In this document: positions 13,120 through 20,842 of the stretch, one piece after another
Layout: every line of letters begins with the position of its first letter
Numbering within the stretch: the first letter of the stretch is position 1
Assembly: GCA_044351265.1 (NCBI GenBank)
Contig: JBILGC010000029.1
Span: 1 to 23,464 of the forward strand
Length of the DNA: 23,464 nt
Reading direction: 5' to 3'
From: JAJTFA01 sp044351265
GTDB lineage: Bacteria; Bacteroidota; Bacteroidia; UKL13-3
Position numbers and translations under genes: made by a program
Notes under the pieces: generated by a model
Seen by the model: the letters and a program-made list of their open reading frames with translations, nothing else
Told to the model about the DNA's origin: nothing
The model's database searches: none

Positions 13120-15252
13120 ATGAAAAAATTACTACTCACTATTGCGACTATCGGCTGTCTGGGAATGCCGGTATTTAGCCAGTATTACTACATCCCGACA
13201 CAAAATGGCACCAACCCTAATGGGGTGAATACTGAGGGTGAAAATCCGGCTTCCTTGCTTACGGGATGGACCAGCAGATGGAGCGGAAACGCAAGTTCAG
13301 CCGCTACCCTTACTCCTGCTATAGCCCTACCCTTTGCATTTACATTCAATGGCAATACGGTAACTCACTTCAAAGCAAGTAATTCAGGTTCTGTTACTTT
13401 TGATACATCAACCACCACTGCTCCTGCTTTTGGGAATGCAACCCTGCCTGCTGCCGGTGTTCCAAATAATTCAATTAACGTGCTTGGTATTAAGCCATCC
13501 AGTTGGACCAGTGGCAGTACAACCTATAACAGTACTATTCTTACAAAAACCCTTGGCACCGCGCCCAGAAGGCAATTCTGGATTCAGTACAATTTCTTCT
13601 CTGAGCCAAACATTCAAACAGGTTGGACCTATTGGGCCATTGTTTTAGAAGAAGGCAGCAACAGGATTTTTATTGTAGACATGAAAACGTTGTGCACCAG
13701 CACAAGCGGCATATGCAACAACAACGTAAAGATATCTGCCGGTATTCAGGTAAATGCAACAAGTGCCTATACGGTAAATGGTTCACCAAACCTGGGCGCA
13801 TTTAACTTCTCTACCAATTTATTTGATGCATCAGATAACCAATACTATGAATTTATTGCCGGCACTCAACCTGCCAAAGATGTTGCCAATGCAATGATTA
13901 ATGTTAGCAAAAGCATTGGTTTGAATCAGGCTCCAATTGCCATCTCAGGTAAGGCAAGAAATATTGGGTCTGCGGCAATCAATTCCTATAAAATTGCATA
14001 TCAAATTAATAATGATGCACCAGTTGTGAGCAGTGCAATAACAGCCACAGTAGCCAGTGCCGCTTATTTTGATTATGTGCATCCAACCAATTGGACGCCT
14101 CCATCAGCAGGTACTTATACCCTAAAAACTTGGATTAGTGAAATTAATGGCGGTGCCGATGAAAGCAATATGAATGATACTTTAACAAAAACAATTACTG
14201 TGCTGGATGCAATGGTTCCACGCAGAAGCTTACACGAAATTTTCACCTCTTCTACCTGCCCTCCTTGCAGACCAGGTAATGAGGTGATGCATAATGTATT
14301 AAACCAGAGAGTTGGCACCTATGCGGTTATTAAGTATCAGTATTTTGGACCCGGCACCGGAGACCCATATTTTACAACAGAGTGTTACAATCGTGGGGTT
14401 TATTATGGTCAAACTCCATCAGGAACAGCCGGTTATGGAGTTCCTGAACTTTTTATTGATGGCCAGTGGGGCAACAACCCTAACGGCTACTCTACTGCAA
14501 TTTACGATCAATACCAAGAAAAACCTGCATTCGTAGAAATTACACCAACAATGACCCTAAGCGGCAAAACTGTTAATGTTTCTGCAACCATTAAACCTAT
14601 AATAGATTTTCCTGCAGGAAGCTATAAAGTAAGAATGGCTATTGTTGAAAAAACAGCTTTTCAAAATGCAAAAACCAATGGCGAAACAGAGTTTAATTAT
14701 GTAATGAAAAAAATGTTGCCGGATGATAATGGCAAAGACATTACACTACCTGCAAAAAATAATACCACCACCGTTTCAGAATCATACACATTCAACGGAG
14801 AATTTAAACTTCCTGTAGCTGCAAGAACAACTAGCAGTGTAGTTCCAACAGGATCAGGATATAGTGGCGTTAACTTGGCTACCAATCATAGTGTTGAAGA
14901 TTTTGAAGATTTGGCCGTTGTGGTGTTTATACAAAACAACACCACCAAGGAGGTTTTACAAGCTGCATGGACTGCCCAAGATTTCCCTGTAGGTATAGCA
15001 GAGGCAAACAAAAATGCCATCAATACTTTGGTTTATCCAAACCCTGCACAAAACCAGATTACCATTGGCATGGGCTCACTTAATCAAGCCGAAGTAACCA
15101 TTATTGATATTAGTGGCAAAACAATTGTTACCAAACAAATCACTGCCGACCAAAACACCATCAGTACCGAAAATTTGAACAACGGATTATATTTTGTTCA
15201 GGTAAAAGCTGAAGGTAAAATCAGTACTCATAAACTGGTTATCCAAAAATAA
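13120..15252 (+). CDS. T9SS-exported Omp28-like protein with CPPC thioredoxin module
   Basis: The 710-residue protein starts with a signal peptide (MKKLLLTIATIGCLGMPVFSQ). Residues ~25-250 form a beta-rich domain of unknown type, and ~255-365 an Ig/CARDB-like segment (KARNIGSAAINSYKIAYQIN). A thioredoxin-like module starts at ~368 with Cys380-Pro-Pro-Cys383 in FTSSTCPPCRPGNE and a cis-proline-like GVPELFIDG further on, as in Omp28-related proteins. A further beta domain follows, then a type A sorting domain (~638-710: VYPNPAQNQITI, VTIIDISGKT, NNGLYFVQV). It is predicted to be exported by the type IX system and surface-attached or released. Whether the CPPC is redox-active outside the cell is not known. 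A strong terminator follows at 15268. Confidence 0.86.
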   Translation: MKKLLLTIATIGCLGMPVFSQYYYIPTQNGTNPNGVNTEGENPASLLTGWTSRWSGNASSAATLTPAIALPFAFTFNGNTVTHFKASNSGSVTFDTSTTTAPAFGNATLPAAGVPNNSINVLGIKPSSWTSGSTTYNSTILTKTLGTAPRRQFWIQYNFFSEPNIQTGWTYWAIVLEEGSNRIFIVDMKTLCTSTSGICNNNVKISAGIQVNATSAYTVNGSPNLGAFNFSTNLFDASDNQYYEFIAGTQPAKDVANAMINVSKSIGLNQAPIAISGKARNIGSAAINSYKIAYQINNDAPVVSSAITATVASAAYFDYVHPTNWTPPSAGTYTLKTWISEINGGADESNMNDTLTKTITVLDAMVPRRSLHEIFTSSTCPPCRPGNEVMHNVLNQRVGTYAVIKYQYFGPGTGDPYFTTECYNRGVYYGQTPSGTAGYGVPELFIDGQWGNNPNGYSTAIYDQYQEKPAFVEITPTMTLSGKTVNVSATIKPIIDFPAGSYKVRMAIVEKTAFQNAKTNGETEFNYVMKKMLPDDNGKDITLPAKNNTTTVSESYTFNGEFKLPVAARTTSSVVPTGSGYSGVNLATNHSVEDFEDLAVVVFIQNNTTKEVLQAAWTAQDFPVGIAEANKNAINTLVYPNPAQNQITIGMGSLNQAEVTIIDISGKTIVTKQITADQNTISTENLNNGLYFVQVKAEGKISTHKLVIQK

Positions 15253-15267
15253 TAACAGCCTTACGCT

Positions 15268-15307
15268 AAAAAGCCCGTGGCGATTGCCACGGGCTTTTTT
15301 TATTCAG
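15268..15307. terminator. Bidirectional terminator between the 710-aa gene and the plug-like gene
   Basis: AAAAAGCCCGTGGC (15268-15281) and GCCACGGGCTTTTT (15286-15299) form a 14-bp stem with a GATT loop. T-runs are present in both directions. It serves the 710-aa T9SS gene on the plus strand and the small gene at 15350 on the minus strand. Confidence 0.92.
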
Positions 15308-15349
15308 ATAATATTAACCTAAAAATAGAACTTCTAACATGTCTTGCGA

Positions 15350-15739
15350 TTAGCGAAAAGACATAGGCAAGGTTCCATAAGACCTAACCCCATCAACAAA
15401 ATAGGCAGTACCTGTTGGATCTGCCCCTCTGATACGCACGCTTGCTGATCCCGGAACATGATCTACACCGGCAGTAATACTGGCAATTCCATTTACATCT
15501 CTTCTGGCAAGGCGGTATAAATCTTTATAAGAATAACATTTACCACTATACTGAATCACTTCTGCATGCTTATTCATAATCATTACCGTTTCCTGCGGTT
15601 CTGAATTAGTCTCGGCAGTTTGCAATGCATGACCTTTCCCTATTTTTTCCTTTGCAGGTGGCTGGGCACTAAGCAAAAAGAAATTAGCCTGCATTAAAAT
15701 CATGCTTATGAGGTAAACGTAATGTTTCATAGGTAACAT
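15350..15739 (-). CDS. Short secreted protein resembling only a TonB-receptor plug
   Basis: The product is 129 residues from ATG 15739, or 126 from ATG 15730. An upstream GTG at 15790 lies in the terminator of the neighbouring gene and is rejected. The N-terminus is a signal peptide (MKHYVYLISMILMQANFFLLSAQ). Residues ~65-121 (126-residue numbering) resemble the plug of Bacteroidota TonB-dependent receptors: LYRLARRDVNGIASITAGV, then VRIRGADPTGTAYFVDGVRSYG. The frame stops six residues later, where a full receptor would continue into ~700 residues of barrel, and no barrel coding follows. It could be a receptor remnant or a genuine small periplasmic plug-like protein. It has its own promoter element and terminator, which favours an expressed gene. 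Confidence 0.65.
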   Translation of the reverse strand: MLPMKHYVYLISMILMQANFFLLSAQPPAKEKIGKGHALQTAETNSEPQETVMIMNKHAEVIQYSGKCYSYKDLYRLARRDVNGIASITAGVDHVPGSASVRIRGADPTGTAYFVDGVRSYGTLPMSFR

Positions 15740-15751
15740 GTAATGTTTTAT

Positions 15752-15759
15752 CAAACATA
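15752..15759 (-). promoter_or_regulatory. -7 element of the plug-like gene
   Basis: TATGTTTG (minus, 15759-15752) is a perfect TAnnTTTG located 12 bp upstream of ATG 15739. No clear -33 is present; that position falls within the dihydrolipoyl dehydrogenase terminator. Confidence 0.5.
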
Positions 15760-15762
15760 AAT

Positions 15763-15795
15763 AAAAAAACGTGGGCATTAGCACACCCACGTTTT
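15763..15795 (-). terminator. Terminator of dihydrolipoyl dehydrogenase gene
   Basis: AAAACGTGGG (15766-15775) and CCCACGTTTT (15786-15795) form a 10-bp stem with a 10-nt loop. On the minus strand a seven-T run follows. It lies 22 bp beyond the lpdA stop codon. Confidence 0.85.
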
Positions 15796-15817
15796 ATATC
15801 ATTACTTTCAATAACAA

Positions 15818-17215
15818 TTATACGTGCAATGCACGGTTTGCGGTTGCTGCCAGAGCAGCCTCCTTAACTGCTTCTGCATACGTTGGGTGCGCATGACTCA
15901 TTCTTGCAATATCTTCTGCGCTGGCCCTGAATTCCATAGCTGTAACTGCCTCTGCTATCAGATCGGCCACACGCGGACCAATCATATGAACGCCCAGCAC
16001 TTCATCTGTTTGTGCATCGGCAATTACTTTTACAAATCCATCAATATCCATACTGGCTCTGGCTCTTCCCAGTGCCCTCATAGGAAACTGACCTGTTTTA
16101 ATTTTTCTACCTTCTTTCTTCAACTCTTCTTCAGTATATCCAACTCCGGCAACTTCCGGCCAAGTGTAAACTACTCCTGGAATTAAATGATAATGGATAT
16201 GCGGTTTTTGGCCTGCAATAGTTTCTGCAACAAACACTCCCTCCTCCTCTGCTTTGTGGGCAAGCATGGCGCCTTTCACCACATCTCCAATGGCATACAC
16301 ACCTGCAACGGCTGTTTCCAAATGAGAATTCGTTTCAATTCTTCCTCGTTCATCGGTTTTCAGTCCGATGTGCTCAAGACCTAATCCATCCGTGTATGGC
16401 TTTCGGCCAACTGATATTAAACAGTAGTCACCTGTAAAAGATACCTCTTCTCCTTTTTCATTATCAGCAGTTACCAGCACTTCCTTGCCCTTGGTTTTAG
16501 CTGTTTTGACTTTGTGGTTAAAATAAAATTCAAATCCCTGTTTGCGCAGCACACGTTGCAACTCCTTGCTCAAAGCGCCATCCATGGTTGGTATAATGGC
16601 CGATGTATATTCAATAACGGAAACTTTAGCGCCTAAACGTGCATAAACAGATCCAAGCTCAAGTCCAATTACACCTCCACCAATAATGAGCATTTGTTTA
16701 GGTACTTCAGTAAGATTTAATGCTTCTGTAGAAGTGATGATACGCTTTTTATCTATATCAATTCCGGGAAGGCTTGCAGGTTTGGAACCGGTAGCAATAA
16801 TTACCTTTTCTGTATCAATCAAGAGTTCCTTTTCTCCTGAGACTTTAATCTGATTTTTAGTAACAAAAGATCCGATTCCTTTAAATACATCTATCTTGTT
16901 TTTCTTCATCAGAAAATCAATTCCATCGCATGTTTGCTTAACCACACCATTCTTTCTTTCTATCATTTGCTTCAGGTTTACCTGAATATCTCCCTTTACA
17001 TCAATGCCATGGGTTTTAAAGTTATGAACAGCATTGTGATAGTGCTCTGAACTGTCTAACATGGCTTTGGAAGGTATGCATCCAACATTTAAGCAGGTGC
17101 CACCCAAAGTAGGATACTTTTCAATCAAAGCTGTTTTCATTCCCAGTTGTGCGCAACGTATGGCTGCTACATAACCTCCGGGACCTGAACCGATAATGGT
17201 TACATCATATTTCAT
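15818..17215 (-). CDS. lpdA: Dihydrolipoyl dehydrogenase (E3)
   Basis: This FAD enzyme reoxidises dihydrolipoamide for the pyruvate and 2-oxoglutarate dehydrogenase complexes and the glycine cleavage system, reducing NAD+. The 465 residues are full length. Visible features are the FAD dinucleotide-binding motif GSGPGGYVAA (9-18), the redox disulfide Cys41/Cys46 in GGTCLNVGCIPSK, the NAD-binding GGGVIGLELGSVYARLGA, the second FAD motif VYAIGDV, and the C-terminal His443/Glu448 pair in HAHPTYAEA that completes the partner subunit's active site. It stands alone between its own -7 element and terminator. It can supply E3 to both E2 proteins in this window (3738-4964 and 21839-23059), though other E3 copies may exist elsewhere. 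Confidence 0.96.
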   Translation of the reverse strand: MKYDVTIIGSGPGGYVAAIRCAQLGMKTALIEKYPTLGGTCLNVGCIPSKAMLDSSEHYHNAVHNFKTHGIDVKGDIQVNLKQMIERKNGVVKQTCDGIDFLMKKNKIDVFKGIGSFVTKNQIKVSGEKELLIDTEKVIIATGSKPASLPGIDIDKKRIITSTEALNLTEVPKQMLIIGGGVIGLELGSVYARLGAKVSVIEYTSAIIPTMDGALSKELQRVLRKQGFEFYFNHKVKTAKTKGKEVLVTADNEKGEEVSFTGDYCLISVGRKPYTDGLGLEHIGLKTDERGRIETNSHLETAVAGVYAIGDVVKGAMLAHKAEEEGVFVAETIAGQKPHIHYHLIPGVVYTWPEVAGVGYTEEELKKEGRKIKTGQFPMRALGRARASMDIDGFVKVIADAQTDEVLGVHMIGPRVADLIAEAVTAMEFRASAEDIARMSHAHPTYAEAVKEAALAATANRALHV

Positions 17216-17261
17216 GCGTAGAATAGATTAAATAATTACTTGCTTCTTGCCGGAAGCGTTG

Positions 17262-17269
17262 CAAAGGTA
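17262..17269 (-). promoter_or_regulatory. -7 element of lpdA
   Basis: TACCTTTG (minus, 17269-17262) matches the consensus perfectly and would give a leader of about 40 nt. No well-spaced TTG/TTTG is seen. The rest of the 220-bp lpdA/peroxidase intergenic region shows no clear element for the divergent peroxidase gene. Confidence 0.5.
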
Positions 17270-17435
17270 AACCGATTTGATATTTCTTGCATCATTTTAT
17301 GCAATACCCAATTAACTACCATTCAATTAGTTATTAATCAGGTGCACTTTATCAGACTGAAAACACTTGATGATTAAAACAATTTTTATCTAATTTGGTC
17401 ATTGATTTAATACCCATTCTATTTATAATATTTAT

Positions 17436-18560
17436 ATGAAAAAGAATACTTTACCTCTAATTTCCTTTGCCATTGCAGGTTTGCTTATTGTGCATTCCTC
17501 ATGCAGTGGTGACAAAAAACAACAGGGAGAAACAAGCAAGACAAATAATGAAAGTACTGCAAACTTAAGCGAGGCTGATGCTTCCTTGATAAAGCAGGCC
17601 TCTCAGGTTTTTGGTGTATTGCCTGATAAGGCTGAAAACGCGAATAACCTACAGAATGATGATAAAGTAAAACTTGGCAAGATGCTGTATTATGAGCCTC
17701 GTCTATCTAAAAGTGGTTGGATAAGTTGCAACAGCTGTCATAATTTGGCTACCTATGGTGTAGATAATTTGCCGACTTCTATAGGCCATAAGTGGAATAT
17801 TGGCAGCCGCAATGCCCCCACTTCTTTTAATGCAGCCCTTCACATTGCCCAATTTTGGGATGGCCGTGCTGCAGATGTAGAAGAACAAGCCAAAGGACCT
17901 GTATTAAATCCGGGAGAAATGGCATCGCCACATGAGCAATTTGCAGTTGACCGCATTGCCTCAATTAAAGAATATGCCGAATTGTTTACCAAAGCTTTCC
18001 CAGGCGAAACCAATGCTTTAACATATAACAATATTGCTAAAGCAATTGGTGCATTTGAGCGCACCCTACTCACTCCGTCTCGCTTTGATGAATACATGAA
18101 TGGTAAATTCGATGCATTGAATGAGCAAGAGAAACAAGGAATGCAAACCTTTATCAAAAGCGGTTGCATTACTTGCCACATGGGCAGCACCGTAGGAGGA
18201 AATATGTACCAGAAATTTGGTGTGAAAAAAGATTATTGGACTCTAACTAAAAGTAAAAAGAAAGATGAAGGCAGATCTGTTATTACTAAAAAAGCAGAAG
18301 ATAAATATTTCTTTAAAGTTCCGTCCTTACGTAATGTTGAACGAACCTATCCATACTTTCATGATGGAAGCGTTTGGACGCTGGAAGAGGCAGTATCTAT
18401 TATGGGTGAGTTGCAACTGGACAAGAAATTTACAACACAAGAAGTTGCCGATATTGTAGCATTTTTGAAATCACTAACAGCTGAATTACCTTCAACAGCT
18501 AAAGAAATTCCTGTACTTCCGGCATCTGCTGCCACTACCAGCAAACCGGATTTTAACTAA
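17436..18560 (+). CDS. Di-haem cytochrome c peroxidase, lipoprotein
   Basis: The enzyme reduces hydrogen peroxide with electrons from a small c-type cytochrome or similar donor, outside the cytoplasm. The 374 residues begin with a lipoprotein signal (MKKNTLPLISFAIAGLLIVH, then Ser-Ser-Cys23). Two haem c sites are present: Cys98-Asn-Ser-Cys101-His102 and Cys244-Ile-Thr-Cys247-His248. Between them lie GSRNAPTSFNA, FWDGRAADVEEQA and NPGEMA, which carries the glutamate conserved in this family, and FHDGS near the C-terminus is also typical. This places it in the bacterial CcpA/MauG superfamily, with the peroxidase the best fit. A lipid anchor is common for this family in Bacteroidota. It is monocistronic, ended by the terminator at 18579. 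Confidence 0.93.
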   Translation: MKKNTLPLISFAIAGLLIVHSSCSGDKKQQGETSKTNNESTANLSEADASLIKQASQVFGVLPDKAENANNLQNDDKVKLGKMLYYEPRLSKSGWISCNSCHNLATYGVDNLPTSIGHKWNIGSRNAPTSFNAALHIAQFWDGRAADVEEQAKGPVLNPGEMASPHEQFAVDRIASIKEYAELFTKAFPGETNALTYNNIAKAIGAFERTLLTPSRFDEYMNGKFDALNEQEKQGMQTFIKSGCITCHMGSTVGGNMYQKFGVKKDYWTLTKSKKKDEGRSVITKKAEDKYFFKVPSLRNVERTYPYFHDGSVWTLEEAVSIMGELQLDKKFTTQEVADIVAFLKSLTAELPSTAKEIPVLPASAATTSKPDFN

Positions 18561-18578
18561 GCATTCAATCTGTATTTT

Positions 18579-18617
18579 AAAAGGCTGTTGAGAAAATCAA
18601 CGGCCTTTTATTTTTTT
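18579..18617 (+). terminator. Terminator of the peroxidase gene
   Basis: AAAAGGCTGTTGA (18579-18591) pairs with TCAACGGCCTTTT (18597-18609) over 13 bp with one G-T wobble and a GAAAA loop, followed by a T-rich tract to 18617. The right arm also contains the stop codon of the minus-strand gene at 18597. Confidence 0.85.
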
Positions 18618-18749
18618 AAGCAATTGGGCAAACCCCTGCTTGCTATCAGCTCTTAGCTTTTTTCCATTCTCGGAAAATAATAGCCAGCCAAGAGCGGTGC
18701 CTGCTGCAGCACCTATCAGCGCAAGTAGCAAATTTTTATTTCTCATCAT
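18597..18749 (-). CDS. Very small YtxH-like membrane-anchored protein
   Basis: The product is 50 residues from ATG 18749 (49 from the adjacent ATG 18746). Residues ~5-26 are one glycine/alanine-rich membrane segment (LLLALIGAAAGTALGWLLF), followed by FSENGKKLRADSKQGFAQLL and a basic end (KKIKGR). The G-x-A-x-G-x-x-x-G-x-L-F transition into SENGKKLR is typical of YtxH-domain proteins, small stress-associated membrane proteins, but this copy is shorter than most. Longer in-frame extensions upstream would run into the divergent gene and are not supported. A perfect -7 box sits four bases before the first ATG. The stop codon lies in the arm of the peroxidase terminator. Confidence 0.65.
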   Translation of the reverse strand: MMRNKNLLLALIGAAAGTALGWLLFSENGKKLRADSKQGFAQLLKKIKGR

Positions 18750-18753
18750 GCAG

Positions 18754-18761
18754 CAAAAATA
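18754..18761 (-). promoter_or_regulatory. -7 element of the YtxH-like gene, positioned for a leaderless transcript
   Basis: TATTTTTG (minus, 18761-18754) is followed by four bases (CTGC) and then ATGATG at 18749. The spacing is identical to that at rocD. A -33 element is not obvious. Confidence 0.45.
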
Positions 18762-18788
18762 ATGAAATGATGATTCAATCTGTTTACC

Positions 18789-18796
18789 TATTTTTG
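18789..18796 (+). promoter_or_regulatory. -7 element of the AI-2E-family gene
   Basis: TATTTTTG (18789-18796) is a perfect -7 box 17 bp upstream of ATG 18814. No TTTG is seen at -33 spacing. It is divergent from the identical octamer at 18754-18761. Confidence 0.45.
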
Positions 18797-18813
18797 AATG
18801 AAACCACGCGCGT

Positions 18814-19833
18814 ATGCTCAATGACATAAACAAATTCGACATTAAAAGATTGATTGCCTTTGCAGCACTCAATGCATTTGGCGTATTGCTTATTTATTTT
18901 CTTCATGATTTTATGAAGCCATTTTTAGGCGCACTCATCTTTTATGTTCTGTTTAAAAATCTCATGCATAAAATGGAGCGTGAATGGAAATGGAAACAAG
19001 GCCTTTCGGCATTGGTTATTATCATACTTTCCTTCTTTATCATTCTCATACCGGTTCTTACCCTCAGCTACCTGTTATATTCTAAAATCAGCGTGGTATT
19101 AAACGATCCGACCTCACTTATTACCGTGCTTGATTTATTTGATAAGAAAGTACTTGAACTTACCGGTGTTGAAATATTTGATGATGCCAATATTCATGAA
19201 CTCAAAACAGCAGCAGCAAACCTTATTCCCACTTTTTTAAGTGAGCTGGCATTTACACTAGGCAATATAGGCATCATGTACTTTATTCTTTACTATCTGC
19301 TTAAAAACAGCAATCAGATTTCTAGTGAAGTAAACAACTATCTACCTTTTGAGCACGAAAATATTGATGAGATGGCTAATGAGTTGGAATCTCAGACCTT
19401 ATCAAATGCGGTGGGTGTGCCTTTGGTTGGCACCATTCAGGGTATAGCAGCCGGAATAGGTTATTGGATATTTGGCCTAAATGAACCTGTATTTTGGGCA
19501 GCCATCACAGCATTTGCATCCTTGCTTCCATTTATAGGAACGGCTTTAATTTGGGTACCTGCCTCCATATTTATTATGGCCTCTGGAAATCTTTGGGCCA
19601 GTATTGGCTCATTTGCCTATGGCACGCTGGTTATTATGAATATTGATAATGTGGCCCGCTTTATGATTCAGAAAAAATTTGCTGATGTGCACCCGATGAT
19701 TACCGTTTTTGGTGTGCTTATAGGCCTAGAATTATTTGGCCTGGCAGGCATTATTTTTGGACCCTTAATGCTTTCCTATTTTATTTTGTTTGTAAAAATG
19801 TACCGCAGGGTGTATGATGTGAAACCAAAATAA
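18814..19833 (+). CDS. AI-2E/PerM-family membrane transporter
   Basis: The 339-residue polytopic inner-membrane protein shows hydrophobic segments at ~14-52 (two helices), ~64-88, ~140-162, then a cluster of about four from ~200 to 335 (VGTIQGIAAGIGYWIFGL, FWAAITAFASLLPFIGTALIWVP, LFGLAGIIFGPLMLSYFILF). The P-x-x-G-T-A-x-I-W-x-P segment and the later GLELFGLAGIIFGP are the signatures of the AI-2E transporter-like family. Members export diverse substrates or ions (autoinducer-2 in the namesake, Na+/H+ antiport in others), so the substrate cannot be assigned. It ends exactly where the convergent polyprenyl synthase ends, with no spacer. Confidence 0.88.
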   Translation: MLNDINKFDIKRLIAFAALNAFGVLLIYFLHDFMKPFLGALIFYVLFKNLMHKMEREWKWKQGLSALVIIILSFFIILIPVLTLSYLLYSKISVVLNDPTSLITVLDLFDKKVLELTGVEIFDDANIHELKTAAANLIPTFLSELAFTLGNIGIMYFILYYLLKNSNQISSEVNNYLPFEHENIDEMANELESQTLSNAVGVPLVGTIQGIAAGIGYWIFGLNEPVFWAAITAFASLLPFIGTALIWVPASIFIMASGNLWASIGSFAYGTLVIMNIDNVARFMIQKKFADVHPMITVFGVLIGLELFGLAGIIFGPLMLSYFILFVKMYRRVYDVKPK

Positions 19834-20802
19834 TTAACTCATGCGCTCCATTAACTCAATGGCACTGTTTTTTAACACCTGCTTTCTTTCTGTAACAACC
19901 GAAATGGCATCAAGATAGCCAAATGCGAGCTTCAAGTGTTCTTTTTTCAACTGTTCGCAAACTTCATGCACACCAATTTTTCTATAAAGGTGAAGCACTT
20001 TGCTAATTTTTTCATTCTCATCAGTCATGCTTAAGCAGCTTTTAAGTGCTGCTTTGTCTGAATTATCGGCCAATCGCATAGCTTCAATCCAAAGCAATGT
20101 TTTTTTATTTGCTGCAATATCTCCACCTATTTTTTTCCCAACTTTATCACCTTCGCCAAAAGCATCCAGCAAATCATCCTGTATCTGAAAAGCCACTCCA
20201 ATATGTTTACCGAATGAGTATATTTTTTCTGCATCAGTATCAGTTGCACCTCCAATAGTTGCGCCTAATTGAAGAGAAGCCCCCAATAAAACTGCTGTTT
20301 TCAGGGTTATCATATCCATGTATTGCTGTACCTGCACCTCAGTCATGGTTTCAAAATTCATATCCAATTGCTGCCCTTCACATACCTCGGCTGCTGCTTT
20401 GTTAAAAATCTGTATGAGTTTTTGAATATTGGCTGAAGGTGTGGAAACCAACAAATCTATTGCCTTAATCATCATTAAATCTCCAGACAAGATGGCTATC
20501 GTTTGATTCCATCTTTCATGCACCGTTGGCATGCCTCTGCGAATAGGAGCATTATCCATGATATCATCATGCACCAGCGTAAAATTATGAAATACTTCTA
20601 TCGCCAGCGCTGCAGGCAAGGCACGCTGTAACTCTCCGCCAAACATATCATTTGCCATTAAGCACAAAACGGGCCTAAGACGTTTGCCTCCTAAAGAAAG
20701 CATGTATCCGATTGGGTCGTATAAGTTTTGCGGATTGCCGGTAAAGCTGAGAGCTGAAATTTGAGTTTCAACGGCAGTATAAAGCTCTTTATATGATTTC
20801 AT
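19834..20802 (-). CDS. Short-chain polyprenyl diphosphate synthase (FPP/GGPP type)
   Basis: The enzyme condenses isopentenyl diphosphate onto an allylic primer to make the C15-C20 precursor of quinones, undecaprenol or carotenoids. The 322 residues contain GGKRLRP (38-44, isopentenyl diphosphate binding), the first aspartate-rich motif Asp79-Asp80-Ile-Met-Asp83 followed by NAPIRRG, and the second motif QDDLLD with Asp209, Asp210 and Asp213. The first motif lacks the two-residue insertion of typical bacterial farnesyl synthases. Phe74, five residues before it, limits chain length, so the product could be C15 or C20. The start ATG 20802 lies 40 bp downstream of thyA on the same strand with no terminator, suggesting co-transcription. 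Confidence 0.9.
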   Translation of the reverse strand: MKSYKELYTAVETQISALSFTGNPQNLYDPIGYMLSLGGKRLRPVLCLMANDMFGGELQRALPAALAIEVFHNFTLVHDDIMDNAPIRRGMPTVHERWNQTIAILSGDLMMIKAIDLLVSTPSANIQKLIQIFNKAAAEVCEGQQLDMNFETMTEVQVQQYMDMITLKTAVLLGASLQLGATIGGATDTDAEKIYSFGKHIGVAFQIQDDLLDAFGEGDKVGKKIGGDIAANKKTLLWIEAMRLADNSDKAALKSCLSMTDENEKISKVLHLYRKIGVHEVCEQLKKEHLKLAFGYLDAISVVTERKQVLKNSAIELMERMS

Positions 20803-20842
20803 TTGAACAGGATAATAACACCAATGGTTGATGAAAGTTTAT

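Noticed and set aside
15740..15790. N-terminal extension of the plug-like protein from GTG 15790
   Set aside because: The extension lies in the lpdA terminator hairpin and upstream of the -7 box. Starting at 15739 or 15730 gives a clean signal peptide.
18750..18872. Longer form of the YtxH-like protein starting at 18872
   Set aside because: The extension overlaps the start of the divergent AI-2E-family gene and has no conserved sequence. The ATGs at 18749/18746 give a normal short YtxH-like protein.
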